From NCBI GenBank assembly GCA_023101725.1, contig JALJCO010003418.1:199964-263963 (forward strand): a DNA stretch of 64,000 bases, read 5' to 3'. The notes under the pieces are model-generated. The model had not been told where the DNA came from, ran no database searches, and saw nothing but the letters and a program-made list of their open reading frames with translations. This stretch comes from Atherinomorus stipes. Its lineage: Eukaryota; Chordata; Actinopteri; Atheriniformes; Atherinidae. Both the position numbers and the translations under genes were made by a program. This document shows positions 35,701 through 49,600 of the stretch, piece by piece; the first letter of the stretch is position 1; every line of letters starts with the position of its first letter.

Positions 35701-38700
35701 CCAGGAAGCAGATGGTGGCCACGATGCCAGCCACCACAGGCCGAGTCAGCCCTCGCTCCTCCACCATCTCTGGCGGAGGGAAGAAATCTGCAGGGTCAGG
35801 GAAAAAGTGAAAAGCTATTACTTCAACAGCAGAGGGATGGTTTGGTGATGGAGAGAAAAGGATGAAATACGTGGATGAAATTCCAGATTAAATGGAGCAT
35901 GGACGAATAAAACCTTTGTATGAATTTCAGCGCATGCTCCAGACTGGTGGCGCAGCTCTCCTTCAGATAAATGCTTTTGCCATTATTCATTTCCTCACTC
36001 CCAAATACATGGGCTGATATTTGCTCTGAGATCTGACGTGAATCTCCGGAAGAGAGCACACAGTCCTCTGCAGGAACACCGTGTGCTCCGATCAGGCTCA
36101 TATCAAATGATGAAGGTTCATCAACACAATCATGATTTCCTGGTTTTCCTCTCTTCTCATCCATTCCCCCATTTCAGTGATGCTTTTAGCCACATTTACA
36201 GGGAAAAGGTCCAATATTACAGCTTTTAAGTATGGAGAATTTATCCTGCCTGCACAGTTCATTAAAGAGACTAGAAATGTGATTTTTTTGTTTATCAGTG
36301 AATAAGGAAAAAAAGTCCAAATCAAAACAGCTACAGATGCAGGCATGAAAAAGTTCTCCTTTCTGCCAACGCCCACGCCCACACCCACACCCACACCCAC
36401 ACCCACACCCTCCCACTAACCCTAACCGCCCGACTACCTCACACGCATGTGTTTGCAAGCCGCAGATAGAGACTCTTAGTGGTGTTTAACTTCTGCTGGA
36501 GACTTCTTGTATGGATTGGATGTATGGCGGCGCCCTTGTCGGCCATTGTTACTGCAGTTACGTACTCTTGCATAAACTTGCGGCATCTCTACAGAGCTGT
36601 TAGCAAAAACAGCAAAAACAGCTAAAGCTAGCATCTAACTGTTCCTGGTGTTGTAAATTTGCTCCTGTGCAGCTGGGCCAGACTTGGCCTTCTTCTAGAG
36701 GCAAATATAATAATTCACTTTAGCTTCTCTTTCAGAATCATTGAGGTTTTTTTTAATCCTTCCAGTCGTTGTTCAAATTTATGTATAAAAATGCATTTGA
36801 AAAGTTACAGTGATGAAAAGGGAAAATAAATCATCAAGGCATTTCATCATCAGTCTTGTTGGTTTCATGTAAATCAAGCTTCTTAAATAAGTTTGTGAAA
36901 AAAACAAAAATAAAAAAATGCATGAAACAACAACACTCTTTCTGTTTCATCTGTTTGGGTTGGAAACATGATCCACGCACGTTAACTGACCTTGTTTATC
37001 AGGGTTGGGTGGGGTGGACTGATCTCATTTTAATTCATGAACTAACCAAAGCAGGTTTAAACATGAACTTTCAGCTTGATCTGTTTTTATTTATTCAACA
37101 AAATCTAAAAGAAAAAGACAAAAAAAACTTGCTCATGCAACAAAAATTTAGCTTCAGGGGAGAATTTGTGAGTAACTGGACAAAGAACAACTTCATGCTG
37201 AAAGGAGAAAGCAAAATGATTGTTTGGAAACTCATATTTTTCCCGTTTTCCAGGGTAACTAGCCCTCGTGTGCTGTTGTTTGCTTTCATTTAAGTCAGAA
37301 AGAAAACACTCAGAGTTGATTATTAAGCATCATATCCTGATCTGAACTGTGGCTGGTGATGTGTGCAGCCTTGGTTATGTTCTTTACTCGATGAAGGCAG
37401 AAAAACCTCTGCAGTCCACATTTTTCCAATGCTGTGTTCAACACGGGTGTCTGGTCTGGTAGCCTGGTTGCTAAAAGTTGAACTTTTATTATGCCAGTTA
37501 GCATAATATGCTAATAAATTGTTAGAAATGGTAAATGGCTTTAATGTGGCTTCTAGTTCGACAAAAACAGAGGTCAAAGGGTCTAGAAAAAGTTAGAAAG
37601 CAGCTTCAGCAGAACCACGTGACAGACGAAGGTCTGGAATGAGGAAGATCATCGGCTTCAAGGTAAAGGGGGATCAGACTGATGGAGGTCTGGCTGAGCT
37701 AACGAGCTGAACATGTTCTTCATCGGTTCAGTTCCAGCAGTCGGCACCTTCCAGAACACCACCTCTGATTGGTTCATTATTACGGATATGCTTTGTCATC
37801 GTCACAAAGTAAAAACTACTTCAATACTGAATTTCCTTTCTGGGATAAATTTGTCTGTCTGTCTTTCATTCATTCATTCCTTCCTTCCTTCCGTCATTCA
37901 TTCCTTCCTTCCTTCCTTCCTTCCTTCACAAAGGAGCCCCCCCGCGCTGCTTCCAAATAACTTGCCCTTCTTATTTTAGAGACCAGCTTCCCCCCCCAGG
38001 AGGAATGTTTAAGGTCGGACACGCAGAAGTTTTAAGCTTGAAAAGTCTTTTTGGTTTTGTTAATAGTTTTGATGTCATGATTAAGTATGTATTTGTGTTA
38101 TCGGTAATCGTATCGGCCTCTAGGAGCTGAAATTTATCGGTTATCAGTATTGGTTTAAAAAGTTATCATGCATCCTAAAATATTGTATGATGTAAAGAAA
38201 TTGTAACATGTGGTCATCAAAAACATACACTTTGAGTTATGTAATACTACAAATCTGGCTATTTCCCATGAACTGATGGTCATTATTACTTCATTCATGC
38301 AGGTTATGCTAATGAGCAATGCTTGCACGCTGCCGCCATGGTAATAAACGAACTAAAGCATCATTAACATGAAGCTGGACCCTTAGATCCCTGTTTTCAC
38401 GTAACTAGAAGCCAAGTAGTAGCCATTTACTATTTCTAACAATCAGTTAGCATATCGTTCTAAATATGCTAATTGCTCAAAGTGCAACTTTTAACAATCA
38501 AGTGGAATTTCATCCACTAGACCTATAGATGATATTTCAGTCATAAAAGTTCAATTTCAGTTCATTTCTGGGTTTAATCTTACCCCTACGGGAGTTTCCA
38601 GTGGACTAGAAGCAGCCAGCGATGAGAGAGACGAATATTTCTGCCGCAGAGCTGCAGCTTTAACAACTGCTTTCAGTTACTGATGCAGGAGGCTGTTTAG

Positions 38701-41700
38701 TGGCCTACATGCTAATGAAACGCAGCGAGCACCAGGGAGTACGCTCTATCAGCGTCTGTTAGGATTTGCTGAAGTGTTTTCCTGCTGCAGTGAATCCAGA
38801 AACCGTTTCTACTGCCTGCATCATGAATGAATCACTATTACGTTGTCTTTTAAAAGGAGGGGAGGGGGCATATCCTCATCTTTCTTAGTAAAAAATGTTC
38901 ATAGAAAGCAGTCAAATGAAGCCAGAATCAACAGAGAAATGTGCCTTTGATCAGGATGCAGCAGGTTCCCAGCTTTACCAGTGGGGGGCAGCAGAGTGCC
39001 TCCCCTCTTTAAATGCTCCCAGCAGCTGCTTTCGCCCAACGCCGTGTACTCGGTGACCTCTGCAGCATCGCATTTTCAGGAGCTTAATTTCAGATTCAAA
39101 ACAGACTTTCAGGGCTGCAGCCAAATAAAAGACGAGCTTTAATTAAGCTTTTTTCCTCTTTTCCTTTTCTATTTTTAGCTCCAAGCAGCCCAGCAGTCAG
39201 CAGAGCGATGATGTCATACTATTCAGAAAGCTACAGAGCCGTGTGAATGTAAATTGAGCTTAAATTTAATAGTGCTGAGGGAGCAAAATGTAAAGTTGGA
39301 GTTGCTGCGTGTGCAATATGTCCCTGGTACCCCCCCGCCCCCCCCAGCTCAGAAACAGTAAGATAATAGGCATGCATGTTGCACCCAGAGGTTGTCAGGT
39401 TGAATCCCAGCATTGGAAAACACAAGGCTCCTCTGAGACGATCGCTGTCTCATTTCTAAGCCTCACAATGATTTTTCATATCTCTGCTACATGTGGTTCC
39501 ACGTATGAAAGTGTGATGCCTTACCTGTGCTGGACACGCCTACGATGTTACTGGGCTCGCTGATCATGTCATCCATGACGGCCATGATGCGGAACTCATA
39601 CCACGCCTCCTGAGACAGCCATGACAAAGTGATCAACACTGAGATGAACAGCAGCTCTGCAGAACCGGCATGGAAAAACCTGAGCATCCGGATGCTGCTG
39701 CTCTGGGAGCGCGTCCCGCTGCATCCGGGACAGAAAACTCCCCATCACAGCGCTCTAATCTGGCAAGGACGGATGTGTCCGATCGCAGCAGTGTTTCAGT
39801 CGTGACAGTGACGAGAGGTTGGAACAGAGATTTAGTGCATCTGGATGCTGAGGTCTGAAAAAACAACTGCTTCTCTGTAAAAAAGCTTCGCTCCACCAGC
39901 TGGTGTGAGTCAGAGCTTCCCACTGAATCCCACTCCACCCATTTCACACATGAAATTCTGTTGACTTGTGACATTAACCTTCTGCATCATAACAGTGACG
40001 ATGCCGTTCGTGGGCGTCCTAAAACCTGACACACAGAAAAATGTCCTTCCTCTGTCACTCACAGTGGATGAAGGACGTAAACCTTCAGCCAAACGCAGCC
40101 TCTGAATGGTGAAATGAGCTCAGCGTGAAGTGAAAGGTTTTACAGCAGAAAAGTTGCACAATCTCGGTGTCGTGTGTGTGAGTGTGAGAAGAGAAAAGTG
40201 ATGGGAACGTGTGGGTGTTTGCATGCGATGCAAGGAGGATAAAAGCATTTCTGTGCAGCTGAAAGTGGGAGTCAGACTTCAGAAAGACGCTCAAACGTGT
40301 CACCGAGGCAGAGTTAACCGACAGGAGGACGAGTGGAAGCTGAAACGGGAAACACGGAGTCACAGCGCATACATCAGGGAGATTTCTGCACTTCGTTTTT
40401 CTCTGAGTGAAGAGCTGCAGAGAAACGCCTCCTACATTCATCTACCATGCAGAATGCAGTTCCTAGTTTCATTTTTGTGGCGAGTGCATGCAGCTGCAGA
40501 TCTGCAGCCGTAACGGAGGACAGTTAACCACTGTCAGAAAGTCAGGCTCGTGAGATTGTGTTCACCTGCATTGTTTCTATGACAACCGATGTGGATTTGA
40601 CAGCATTTACTGCACAGAACATTACCCCGGTAACAATGCTAAGATCTGGAAATGACATCTTTAAACTCGATATACTTTCATTCCTAACAGCTGTTAGGAT
40701 CTAAACCGAGCTGCAGTCCTTTTACTGTTAAACACCAACGTCTGCTTCACCGTTTACATGTGAAAATGTATTTCTGTCAGCTTCATTTTCTTTTTCTTAC
40801 ACTTTCATCTGAAAACAGTGAAAAACTATGAGAGTAGCGTTGATGGAAAAGGGAACTGAGCATGAAATTCCATTTTGCATTAAAACGATTACTATTTTAT
40901 GGTTTGTTAAAGATCAGGACCCGGTCGTTCTTAAACCAACCGTTAAATACGTTTAACAGACCGTTAACTTTAACAGTCCGATTATCTTGTTGCTCATACC
41001 TCGGTTAACTTTAACCATGTGTTACGATGACGTTAAAGTTAACGCACTGAGGGACCGCGGCTCCATTTTTAACTGTGGTTTTCTCTCAACGCTGCGTTCA
41101 TGATGCCATTCAGAGAAGGGGGGTTTATGGTGGGACATTGGGGATCATACCCGCTACACCGGGTACCGGTTTGGCAGAGAATCCATTTGCTACCTGCGCT
41201 ACAAACTGTGGACACGCACGTTTTATAAGATAACAAACAAATAAAATCTAGTTGCCACCTGACGTGATAAAATGAGGAATTATGATTTACGTGATTTAAA
41301 AATGAAAATTGCAGTTAAAGTTTTCTACGTCATTTTCACATTTGCCAGATTTCTCTCGGGGGTCAGATGGGACCCTCTGGTTTCAGCCTCTTAGCCGTAT
41401 GTGTGACACCCCTGTTAGACCCCCCCAGTCTGGACGTGACCTGTTCTGTCTTTTACCTGGATGAGGTCTCGGGCGAGCAGCTCCAACTCCCCCGCCGGAA
41501 TGCTGTCGTCTAGGATGTCCCATCGCTCCCCCAGGCGAAATTCCATAACATAATGCTGGATAGGTGCTGTGTGATTGGCAGGTGGGATCCAGGTGAGCAG
41601 GACTCCCTGCTGCGTGCGATTGGCTGTGAGGCACCGTGGTGGGGTAAGCAGCACCAATGGTTCAGGGGTACTTATAGGAAATACTGAAACAGCACATCAA

Positions 41701-44700
41701 GGTTGGGAATGCGTGCGAGTTAATCAGACGTACATCAACCAGCTTGTTATCAGGACATCTGTCCCTCTTCACACTTTGATTGACACGAACACTCGTCTTA
41801 ACTGGACTGAGACTAAATCTCATGAACTTTTTAAACTTCATCACCATCATGTCCATTAAATCCCTCTTTCAACACTTTTATCTTTGGAGCCTTTGAAGGG
41901 GAACTTTCTGTTTTCCAACCTGGACCTTATTTCTAAGAGTTTGTACGTGCATTTACTCACCGGTAAAGTTTCTGCATCACTTTGAGTCCTTTGGAGGATC
42001 TAACTTGACCCTTCAGTGTACATCCAGTAATAACGGCGGAGACGGGGCAGCTTCTATCAGACATTATCTGCAGTAAAACTTCATCTCATCAATATTCAGT
42101 AGAACGAACGAATGAATGAGTACTATCGTCCTGTGAGTTCAGAGTTTGTCTAATCGTGTTTTTCTTGTCTGGTAGCAGCTGATCGTCTCAGCTGTAATAC
42201 GGAAACGCGCATCGTGAACACGCGGTCCTGAAAAGTGTGTAGAACCCTGATAACTAACGGAAAGATAAATCTCGACTCACGGGACAATAGTACTCATTCG
42301 TTTTTTCATTCTACTTAAAAAGTATTGGTGAAAATCAGGAGTTTTACTGCAGATTATGTCTGACAGTCGCTGCCCCGTCTCCGCCATGATACTGGATGTA
42401 CACTGAAGTGTGAATCAAGTTATGTCCTCCGAAGGACTCAAAGTGATGCAGAAACTTTACCGGTGAGTAAATGTTTGTATAAACTCATAGAAATAAGGTC
42501 CAGGTGGAAAAACAGAAACTTATCCTTCAAGGACATCCCATAAAGATTTCACTTTTACAACTTTATTTTTAATACTTCATTTCTATCTATCCAGTTTCCA
42601 GACTACTGATGATTGCGTAATAACAGGCTTCCTGAAGTTATCCCTGTTTTCATAACTACAACATGAGGACAGGAACCGTTTTGCCTTCAGCAGTTCTCTG
42701 GACATCAGGGCTCTAAAATCTTCTCATCTCAATGAAACACAAACATAAAGCTTTGGCTCATTCTAACATGATTCCTATTTCTCATTCATAATACTTATAT
42801 ATTCTTCATATTAACATTTGGGCTGAAACTTTTTATTAAAATGAGGAAATGACAAGTTGAATTTATCAAAAAAGATGATTCAGCTCATTTTCTCATTGAC
42901 GTTTCTCAATTTTTTAAAAATATTAATAAATTATCTCAACTTACTAATCTAAAATAAATAAAAATGAGTGCATTTTTTTCAGATCAATGCCATTAACCAT
43001 AATTTATGCATCGTGTGGTTAAGACGGGTAGGGGGAAATAATCTGATCTCAAATATATGGAATCAGTTCAGCAATTAAAACAAACAAACAAAAAAACAAT
43101 TTCTGATAAACTGAACCGGAACTCAAGAGGACGAACTTGGAAGTGGACATAACGAGGGGTAGGGGACATAACGAGGTGTAGTGGACATAACGAGGGGTAG
43201 TGGAGGTAACGAGGGGTAGGGGACATAACGAGGGGTAGTGGACGTAACGAGGAGTAGTGGACGTAACGAGGGGTAGTGGACGTAACGAGGGGTAGTGGAC
43301 GTAACGAGGAGTAGTGGACGTAACGAGGGGTAGTGGACATAACGAGGGGTAGTGGACGTAACGAGGAGGTAGTGGACGTAACGAGGGGTAGTGGACGTAA
43401 CGAGGGGTAGTGGACATAACGAGGGGTAGTCGACGTAACAAGGGGTAGTGGACGTAACGAGGGGTAGTGGACGTAACGAGGGGTAGTGGACGTAACAAGG
43501 AGTAGTGGACGTAACGAGGGGTAGTGGACGTAACGAGGGGTAGTGGACATAACGAGTGGTAGTGGACGTAACGAGGGGTAGTGGATGTAACGAGGGGTAG
43601 TGGACATAACGAGGGGTAGTGGACGTAACAAGGGGTAGTGGACGTAACGAGGGGTAGTGGACGTAACGAGGGGTAGTGGACGTAACGAGGGGTAGTGGAC
43701 GTAACGAGGGGTAGTGGACATAACGAGTGGTAGTGGACGTAACGAGGGGTAGGGGACATAACGAGGGGTAGTGGATGTAACGAGGGGTAGTGGACGTAAC
43801 AAGGAGTAGTGGACGTAACGAGGGGTAGTGGACATAACGAGTGGTAGTGGACGTAACGAGGGGTAGTGGACGTAACGAGGGGTAGTGGACATAACGAGGA
43901 TAGTGGACCTAACGAGGGGGAGTGGACATAACGAGGGGTAGTGGACATAACGAGGGGGAGTGGACATAACGAGGGGTAGGGGACATAACAAGGGGGAGTG
44001 GACATAACGAGGGGTAGGGGACATAACGAGGGGGAGTGGACATAACGAGGGGTAGGGGACATAACAAGGGGGAGTGGACATTACGAGGGATAGGGGACAT
44101 AACGAGGGGGAGGGGACATTACGAGGGATAGGGGACATTACGAGGGGTAGTGGACATAACAAGGGGCAGGGGACATAACGAGGGGGAGTGGACATTACGA
44201 GGGGGAGTGGACATTACGAGGGGTAGGGGACATAACGAGGGGGAGTGGACATTACGAGGGATAGGGGGACATAACGAGGGGGAGTGGACATTACGAGGGG
44301 TAGGGGACATAATGAGGGGTAGTGGACGTAACGAGGGGTAGGAGACATAACGAGGGGGAGTGGACATTACGAGGGGTAGGGGACATAATGAGGGGTAGGG
44401 GACATAGCGAGGGGTAGGGGACATAGCGAGGGGGAGTGGACGTAGCGAGGGGTAGGGGACATAACGAGGGGGAGTGGACGTAACGAGGTGTAGGGGACAT
44501 AACGAGGGGTAGGGGACATAATGAGGGGGAGTGGACGTAACGAGGGGGAGTGGACGTAGCGAGGGGTAGGGGACATACTGAGGGGGAGTGGACGTAGCGA
44601 GGGGTGGGGGGTATGAATCTTGCCCTTCAGAGGGATTTCAGACGCCTACTCTCCGGGGAGGGGCCAGGGAGCTTTGTCATCATTTGCACACTGAATCAAA

Positions 44701-46584
44701 CAACCACAGCAACTCTGGAGAGCGACCGGACTCGGAGAAGAAAACCCACAAAATTAATCTGAACAGATTACACATTACTGTAGTTCGTAATGTTAGCTAG
44801 ACTAGCCACGCTAGCTAGGCTAACATACCGCTGAAATGATGGATTTAAACTCGCGGCGCGTCTGCGTGCGACACGTCAGTGACTGCTTTCATTCCAGCGT
44901 AGTTACGCCGTCATGCTGCCGGTTTTTGCAGATCTGCCCGAAACAGTAGGAAACTCCACAGAGCGGAGGTTTTTCCCCCCGATGGTTCGCTACAGCGGCG
45001 GCATTTATTTCCTCTTTCAGAGCAACAATAACGGTGACATTCATTCATTCATTCATTCATTCATTCAATCATTCATTCATTCATTCATTCATTCATTCAT
45101 TCATTCATTCATTCATTCATTCATTCAATCATTCATTCATTCATTCATTCATTCATTCATTCATTCATTCATTCAATCATTCATTCATTCATTCATTCAT
45201 TCATTCATTCATTCATTCAGCTACACAACACAAACATCTGGAGCTACGTAACCACACTGACCAATCACCAGTGAGTTGTTCCTGTGTCCGGGTCACTGGG
45301 ATGTACGTCGGGTCTGAAGACGTGCAAGTCGGATCCTCCGCACACCTACATGGAGGCTAAGGCGGTTACGCAGACGACACGCGAGTATAAATCCAGCTTT
45401 AGTCTTCATCGCTGACTTTTACTGGCTGCAGAGATCTCAGAGAAGAGAAGACGGACGCTGACTCAGTCTCCGTTTGGGGCACCAAAGTGCGAAAATCGGC
45501 CAAAGATCAGTCGTTCTGCTTACAGTAAGGGGAATTTGTTTGTCCATCCTAACAATGCTGCTAATTAACCTTCTAGTGACTGCGTGCAGAGCGGTAGCAC
45601 ATCATCTGTTGTGAAAGAGGAGCTTGTTTCACGTTTCTGTGAGACCAGGCTGCTCCCAGCATGTCTCTCAAAGCTAACGGTTCCCCCTCAAACGCAGCTA
45701 AGCCACCACGTCTGAGGCAGCGTATTTGACCCGGACATGAGTGATGGAAGCTTGTAGTTAAACAGAAAAAATACCGCAAACAGCCCTGCAGCAAAAAAAG
45801 CTGTCCTGTCTTTGTTTCTCCTCCTTGGCTGATGCAGAAGGTGATGCGGCATGGCTAGTTATCTCAATTTTCAGCATGTCACTTATCTTTGCGTAATAAT
45901 CTGTGACAGCTTCATTTACACTTAGATTAAGCACCATGAATGTCCCTCCACTCACGGCTGGAACCACCGAAATAATGCATTACGACCCGACCCTTCAAGG
46001 TAGCTCTGAGGCTGCTTTTTGGATAATAACCACCAGAATTAAAGGGATCTGGTGTCTCGGGTTTATTTTACATGTAAATGGACTGAAGGATGGAAAAACT
46101 TGTTCGTCTTGAGAAACTGTGGGTATCAAGTGATCGTCTGAGCTGGCAGCTGTTGAGTCCTTGAAATTTCAAACTGAGAAAGATATCCGAATTCAGTCAG
46201 GAACAATCTGTCAGGCAAAGCTGAACCGTCAGACCGGCTGTGTTCATACAACACAAATAAATATGGTATCTGTTTGGCAAAGGCTGACAAGGCCACTGCT
46301 TCATTTTCATTTTATACAAGAAGATCTGAGATAATTCTACATTTATGGTGTAAATGGTGAATAAAAAGGGAGAAATCTTCCAGTGAACTCATGGCTCGGT
46401 GTATTTTCAGTGCAGTACTGCGATTGTCTCAGGGCAAACTGAACCAAGGTGTTGGTATTTTCATCCAGTCTGACCTCAGCGTGGTAGCGGCTGGTTGCAC
46501 AGCACGTGAGCCATTTAAACATTTATGAGGTCAGTTTGCAGACTGCAGAGTGCATTTTCCCAGCGTTGAAGGCTCACAGCCCCC

Positions 46585-46615
<31 letters not shown>

Positions 46616-49600
46616 ACACACACACACAACTGCTGGCCATGAAGGCTTCAAGTCATTGTTGGATTATAGTATTTTCACAATGAGTGCTGTTAAATGGTGC
46701 AATGCTGCCACCTACTGTCTGCCGAATGTTACTGCACTCTGACGTTCTGAATAAAGGAAGTAACAACAGTTACGCAGAGTCGCAGAGTTGTAGTCTTACA
46801 CACCTCTCTGCAGTTTCCCACCTGCCGCCCTCCCACACCCCCATAGTGACTGTGTCTGTCCCCCGGGCCCTTAGAATAAAATCCAAAAACACCTCTAAGG
46901 TAAATCATAATAACCTAATAAAAATTAAAACAATAAACATAACAAAACAGAAAAATAAAACTATTAAATGTGGATTATTAAATATCAGATCCCTTTCTTC
47001 AAAATCTCTGTTAGTTAATGATCTGATTGGCGATCATCATGTTGATTTATTTTGTCTCACAGAAACCTGCTGCAGCAGGACGATCATGTTACTATTAATG
47101 AATCTACTCCACCCGATTACTTAAATTTTCATGTTCCTAGAGCCGCAGGCCGAGGAGGAGGTGTGGCTGCTATCTTTCAATCAGGGCTATTTATTAATCC
47201 CAGACCTACGATTAGTCATAATTCCTTTGAACATCTAATTCTAAGTCTTTCTCATCCTAACTGGAAATCAGAGAAACCACTTTTGTTAACTGTAGCGTAT
47301 CGTCCACCTGGACCTTACTCAGAGTTTCTGACTGAATTTTCAGACTTTTTATCAGATTTAGTGTTGAATACTGATAAAGTTGTCGTTTTGGGCGACTTTA
47401 ATGTTCATGTCGACGATAACAATGACAGCTTAAATATTGCTTTTAAATCTATGCTAGACTCAATCGGTTTCTCACAAAATGTCCATGAACCCACTCATTC
47501 TCATAATCATACTCTGGATCTTGTCCTGACGTATGGTATTGACAGTGAGGAACTGAAAGTTTTTCCCCATAATCCTGTTCTGTCTGATCACTTCTTAATA
47601 ACTTTTGAGTTTACTTTACTTGACTACACGATGGCTGAGAATAAATTCCATTACAGTAGATGTTTATCAGATAGTGCCGTTACCAAGTTTAAAGAATCTA
47701 TTTCATCACTATTTCCTACAATGCCAGATGTTAACGTCACAGAAAGCATGTATTGAAGCTTTACTCCAGTTCACATTGATCAGCTTGCTGATAAAATAGC
47801 AGTTTCAACATGCACAGTACTAGATAATGTGGCTCCGTTAAAAAAGAAGATCATCTGTCAGAAGAAGGAAGCTCCTTGGTTTAATTCCCAGCTACGAGCT
47901 TTAAAACAGACATCTAGACGTTATGAGAGGAAATGGCGCGCATCTGGCTTAGAGGAGTCTCGCTTAATCTGGAAAGAGAGTCTAATTGTTTATAAAAAAT
48001 TCTTACGTAAGACTAGAACAGCTTACTATTCATCATTGATAGAGGAAAATAGGAATAATCCCAGGTTCCTTTTCAGCGCTGTAGCCAGGCTGACGAAGAG
48101 CCGTAGTGCTGTTGAGCCATGCATTCCCCCGACTCTCAGCTGTGACGATTTCATGAGTTTCTTTACAAACAAAATTGTTTCTATTAGAGAGAAAATCCAT
48201 GACATCCTCCCAGCTACTAACGACATCTTACCCCCAGCAGGTTTAGAGACATCTGTAGATGCTGAATTATGTCTGGATCATTTCTGTCCTATACAGATTT
48301 CTGAGTTAACCAAACTAATTGTGGCATCCAAACCTTCTACCTGCATTCTGGATCCCATCCCAACCAAGTTGCTAAAGGAAGTCTTTCCTTTGATTAACAC
48401 TTACCTACTAGATCTGATTAATTCATCTCTATTGGCAGGATATGTACCTCAGTCCTTTAAGACTGCAGTAATAAAACCTTTACTTAAAAAACCTACTCTA
48501 GATCCAGGAGAATTAGCTAATTACAGACCGATATCCAACCCCCCTTTATGTCTAAAATTCTTGAGAAAACAGTTTCAGCTCAACTTTGTGCCCATCTGAG
48601 CAGAAATAATCTGTTTGAAAAGTTTCAGTCTGGTTTTAGAGCTCATCATAGCACAGAGACGGCACTGGTGAAGGTTACTAATGATCTTCTCATGGTTCAG
48701 ATAAAGGACTCCTGTCCATACTTGTCCTGTTAGATCTCAGTGCTGCATTCGACACCATCGATCACAACATTCTGCTACAGAGACTTGAACATGTTATTGG
48801 AATTAGAGGAACTGCATTAGATTGGTTCAAGTCATACTTATCTGATAGATTTCAGTTTGTTAATGTCAACAACGAGTCTTCATCACACACCAGAGTAACT
48901 CATGGAGTTCCCCAGGGTTCTGTGCTCGGACCAATTCTCTTCACATTATATATGCTTCCTTTGGGTAATATCATCAGACAACATGGCATCAATGTTCATT
49001 GTTATGCAGACGACACTCAGATATACTTATCTATGAAGCCCGATGAAACCAATCAGTTTGTTAGATTACAAAGATGTCTTAGTGACATAAAGACCTGGAT
49101 GACCCTGAACTTTCTGCTTCTAAATTCAGACCAGACCGAGGTTATAGTCTTTGGACCCGAAAAACTCAGGACTAAATTATCTAGCTTTATAGTTGATCTG
49201 GATGCATTAATTTGGCTTCCAGCACTACAGTGAGGAATCTTGGAGTCATTTTTGACCAGGATTTGTCTTTCAAATCACATATAAAACAGGTTTCTAGAAC
49301 CGCCTTCTTTCACCTACGTAATTGCTAAAATTCAGCACAGTCAGCACAGTCAGAACAGTCAGCACAGTCAGAACAGTCAGAACAGTCAAAGCAGTCAGAA
49401 CAGTCAGAACAGTCAGAACAGTCAGCACAGTCAGAACAGTCAGAACAGTCAGCACAGTCAGAACAGTCAGAACAGTCAGAACAGTCAGCACAGTCAGAAC
49501 AGTCAAAGCAGTCAGAACAGTCAGAACAGTCAGCACAGTCAGAACAGTCAGCACAGTCAGAACAGTCAGAACAGTCAGCACAGTCAGCACAGTCAGCACA

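Noticed and set aside
34322..35848. 508-codon plus-strand open frame
   Set aside because: It is the stop-free frame of a 9-bp array running antisense over the igsf9b transmembrane exon. The peptide is a repeat of Asn-Pro-Ala-type triplets with no domain.
36405..36430. Telomere repeat
   Set aside because: Only two CCCTAA-like units follow a CCCACA repeat, too few to be telomeric.
43049..44195. 337- and 375-codon minus-strand frames
   Set aside because: Both are different frames of the same 19-bp array, which shows that neither is selected as coding.
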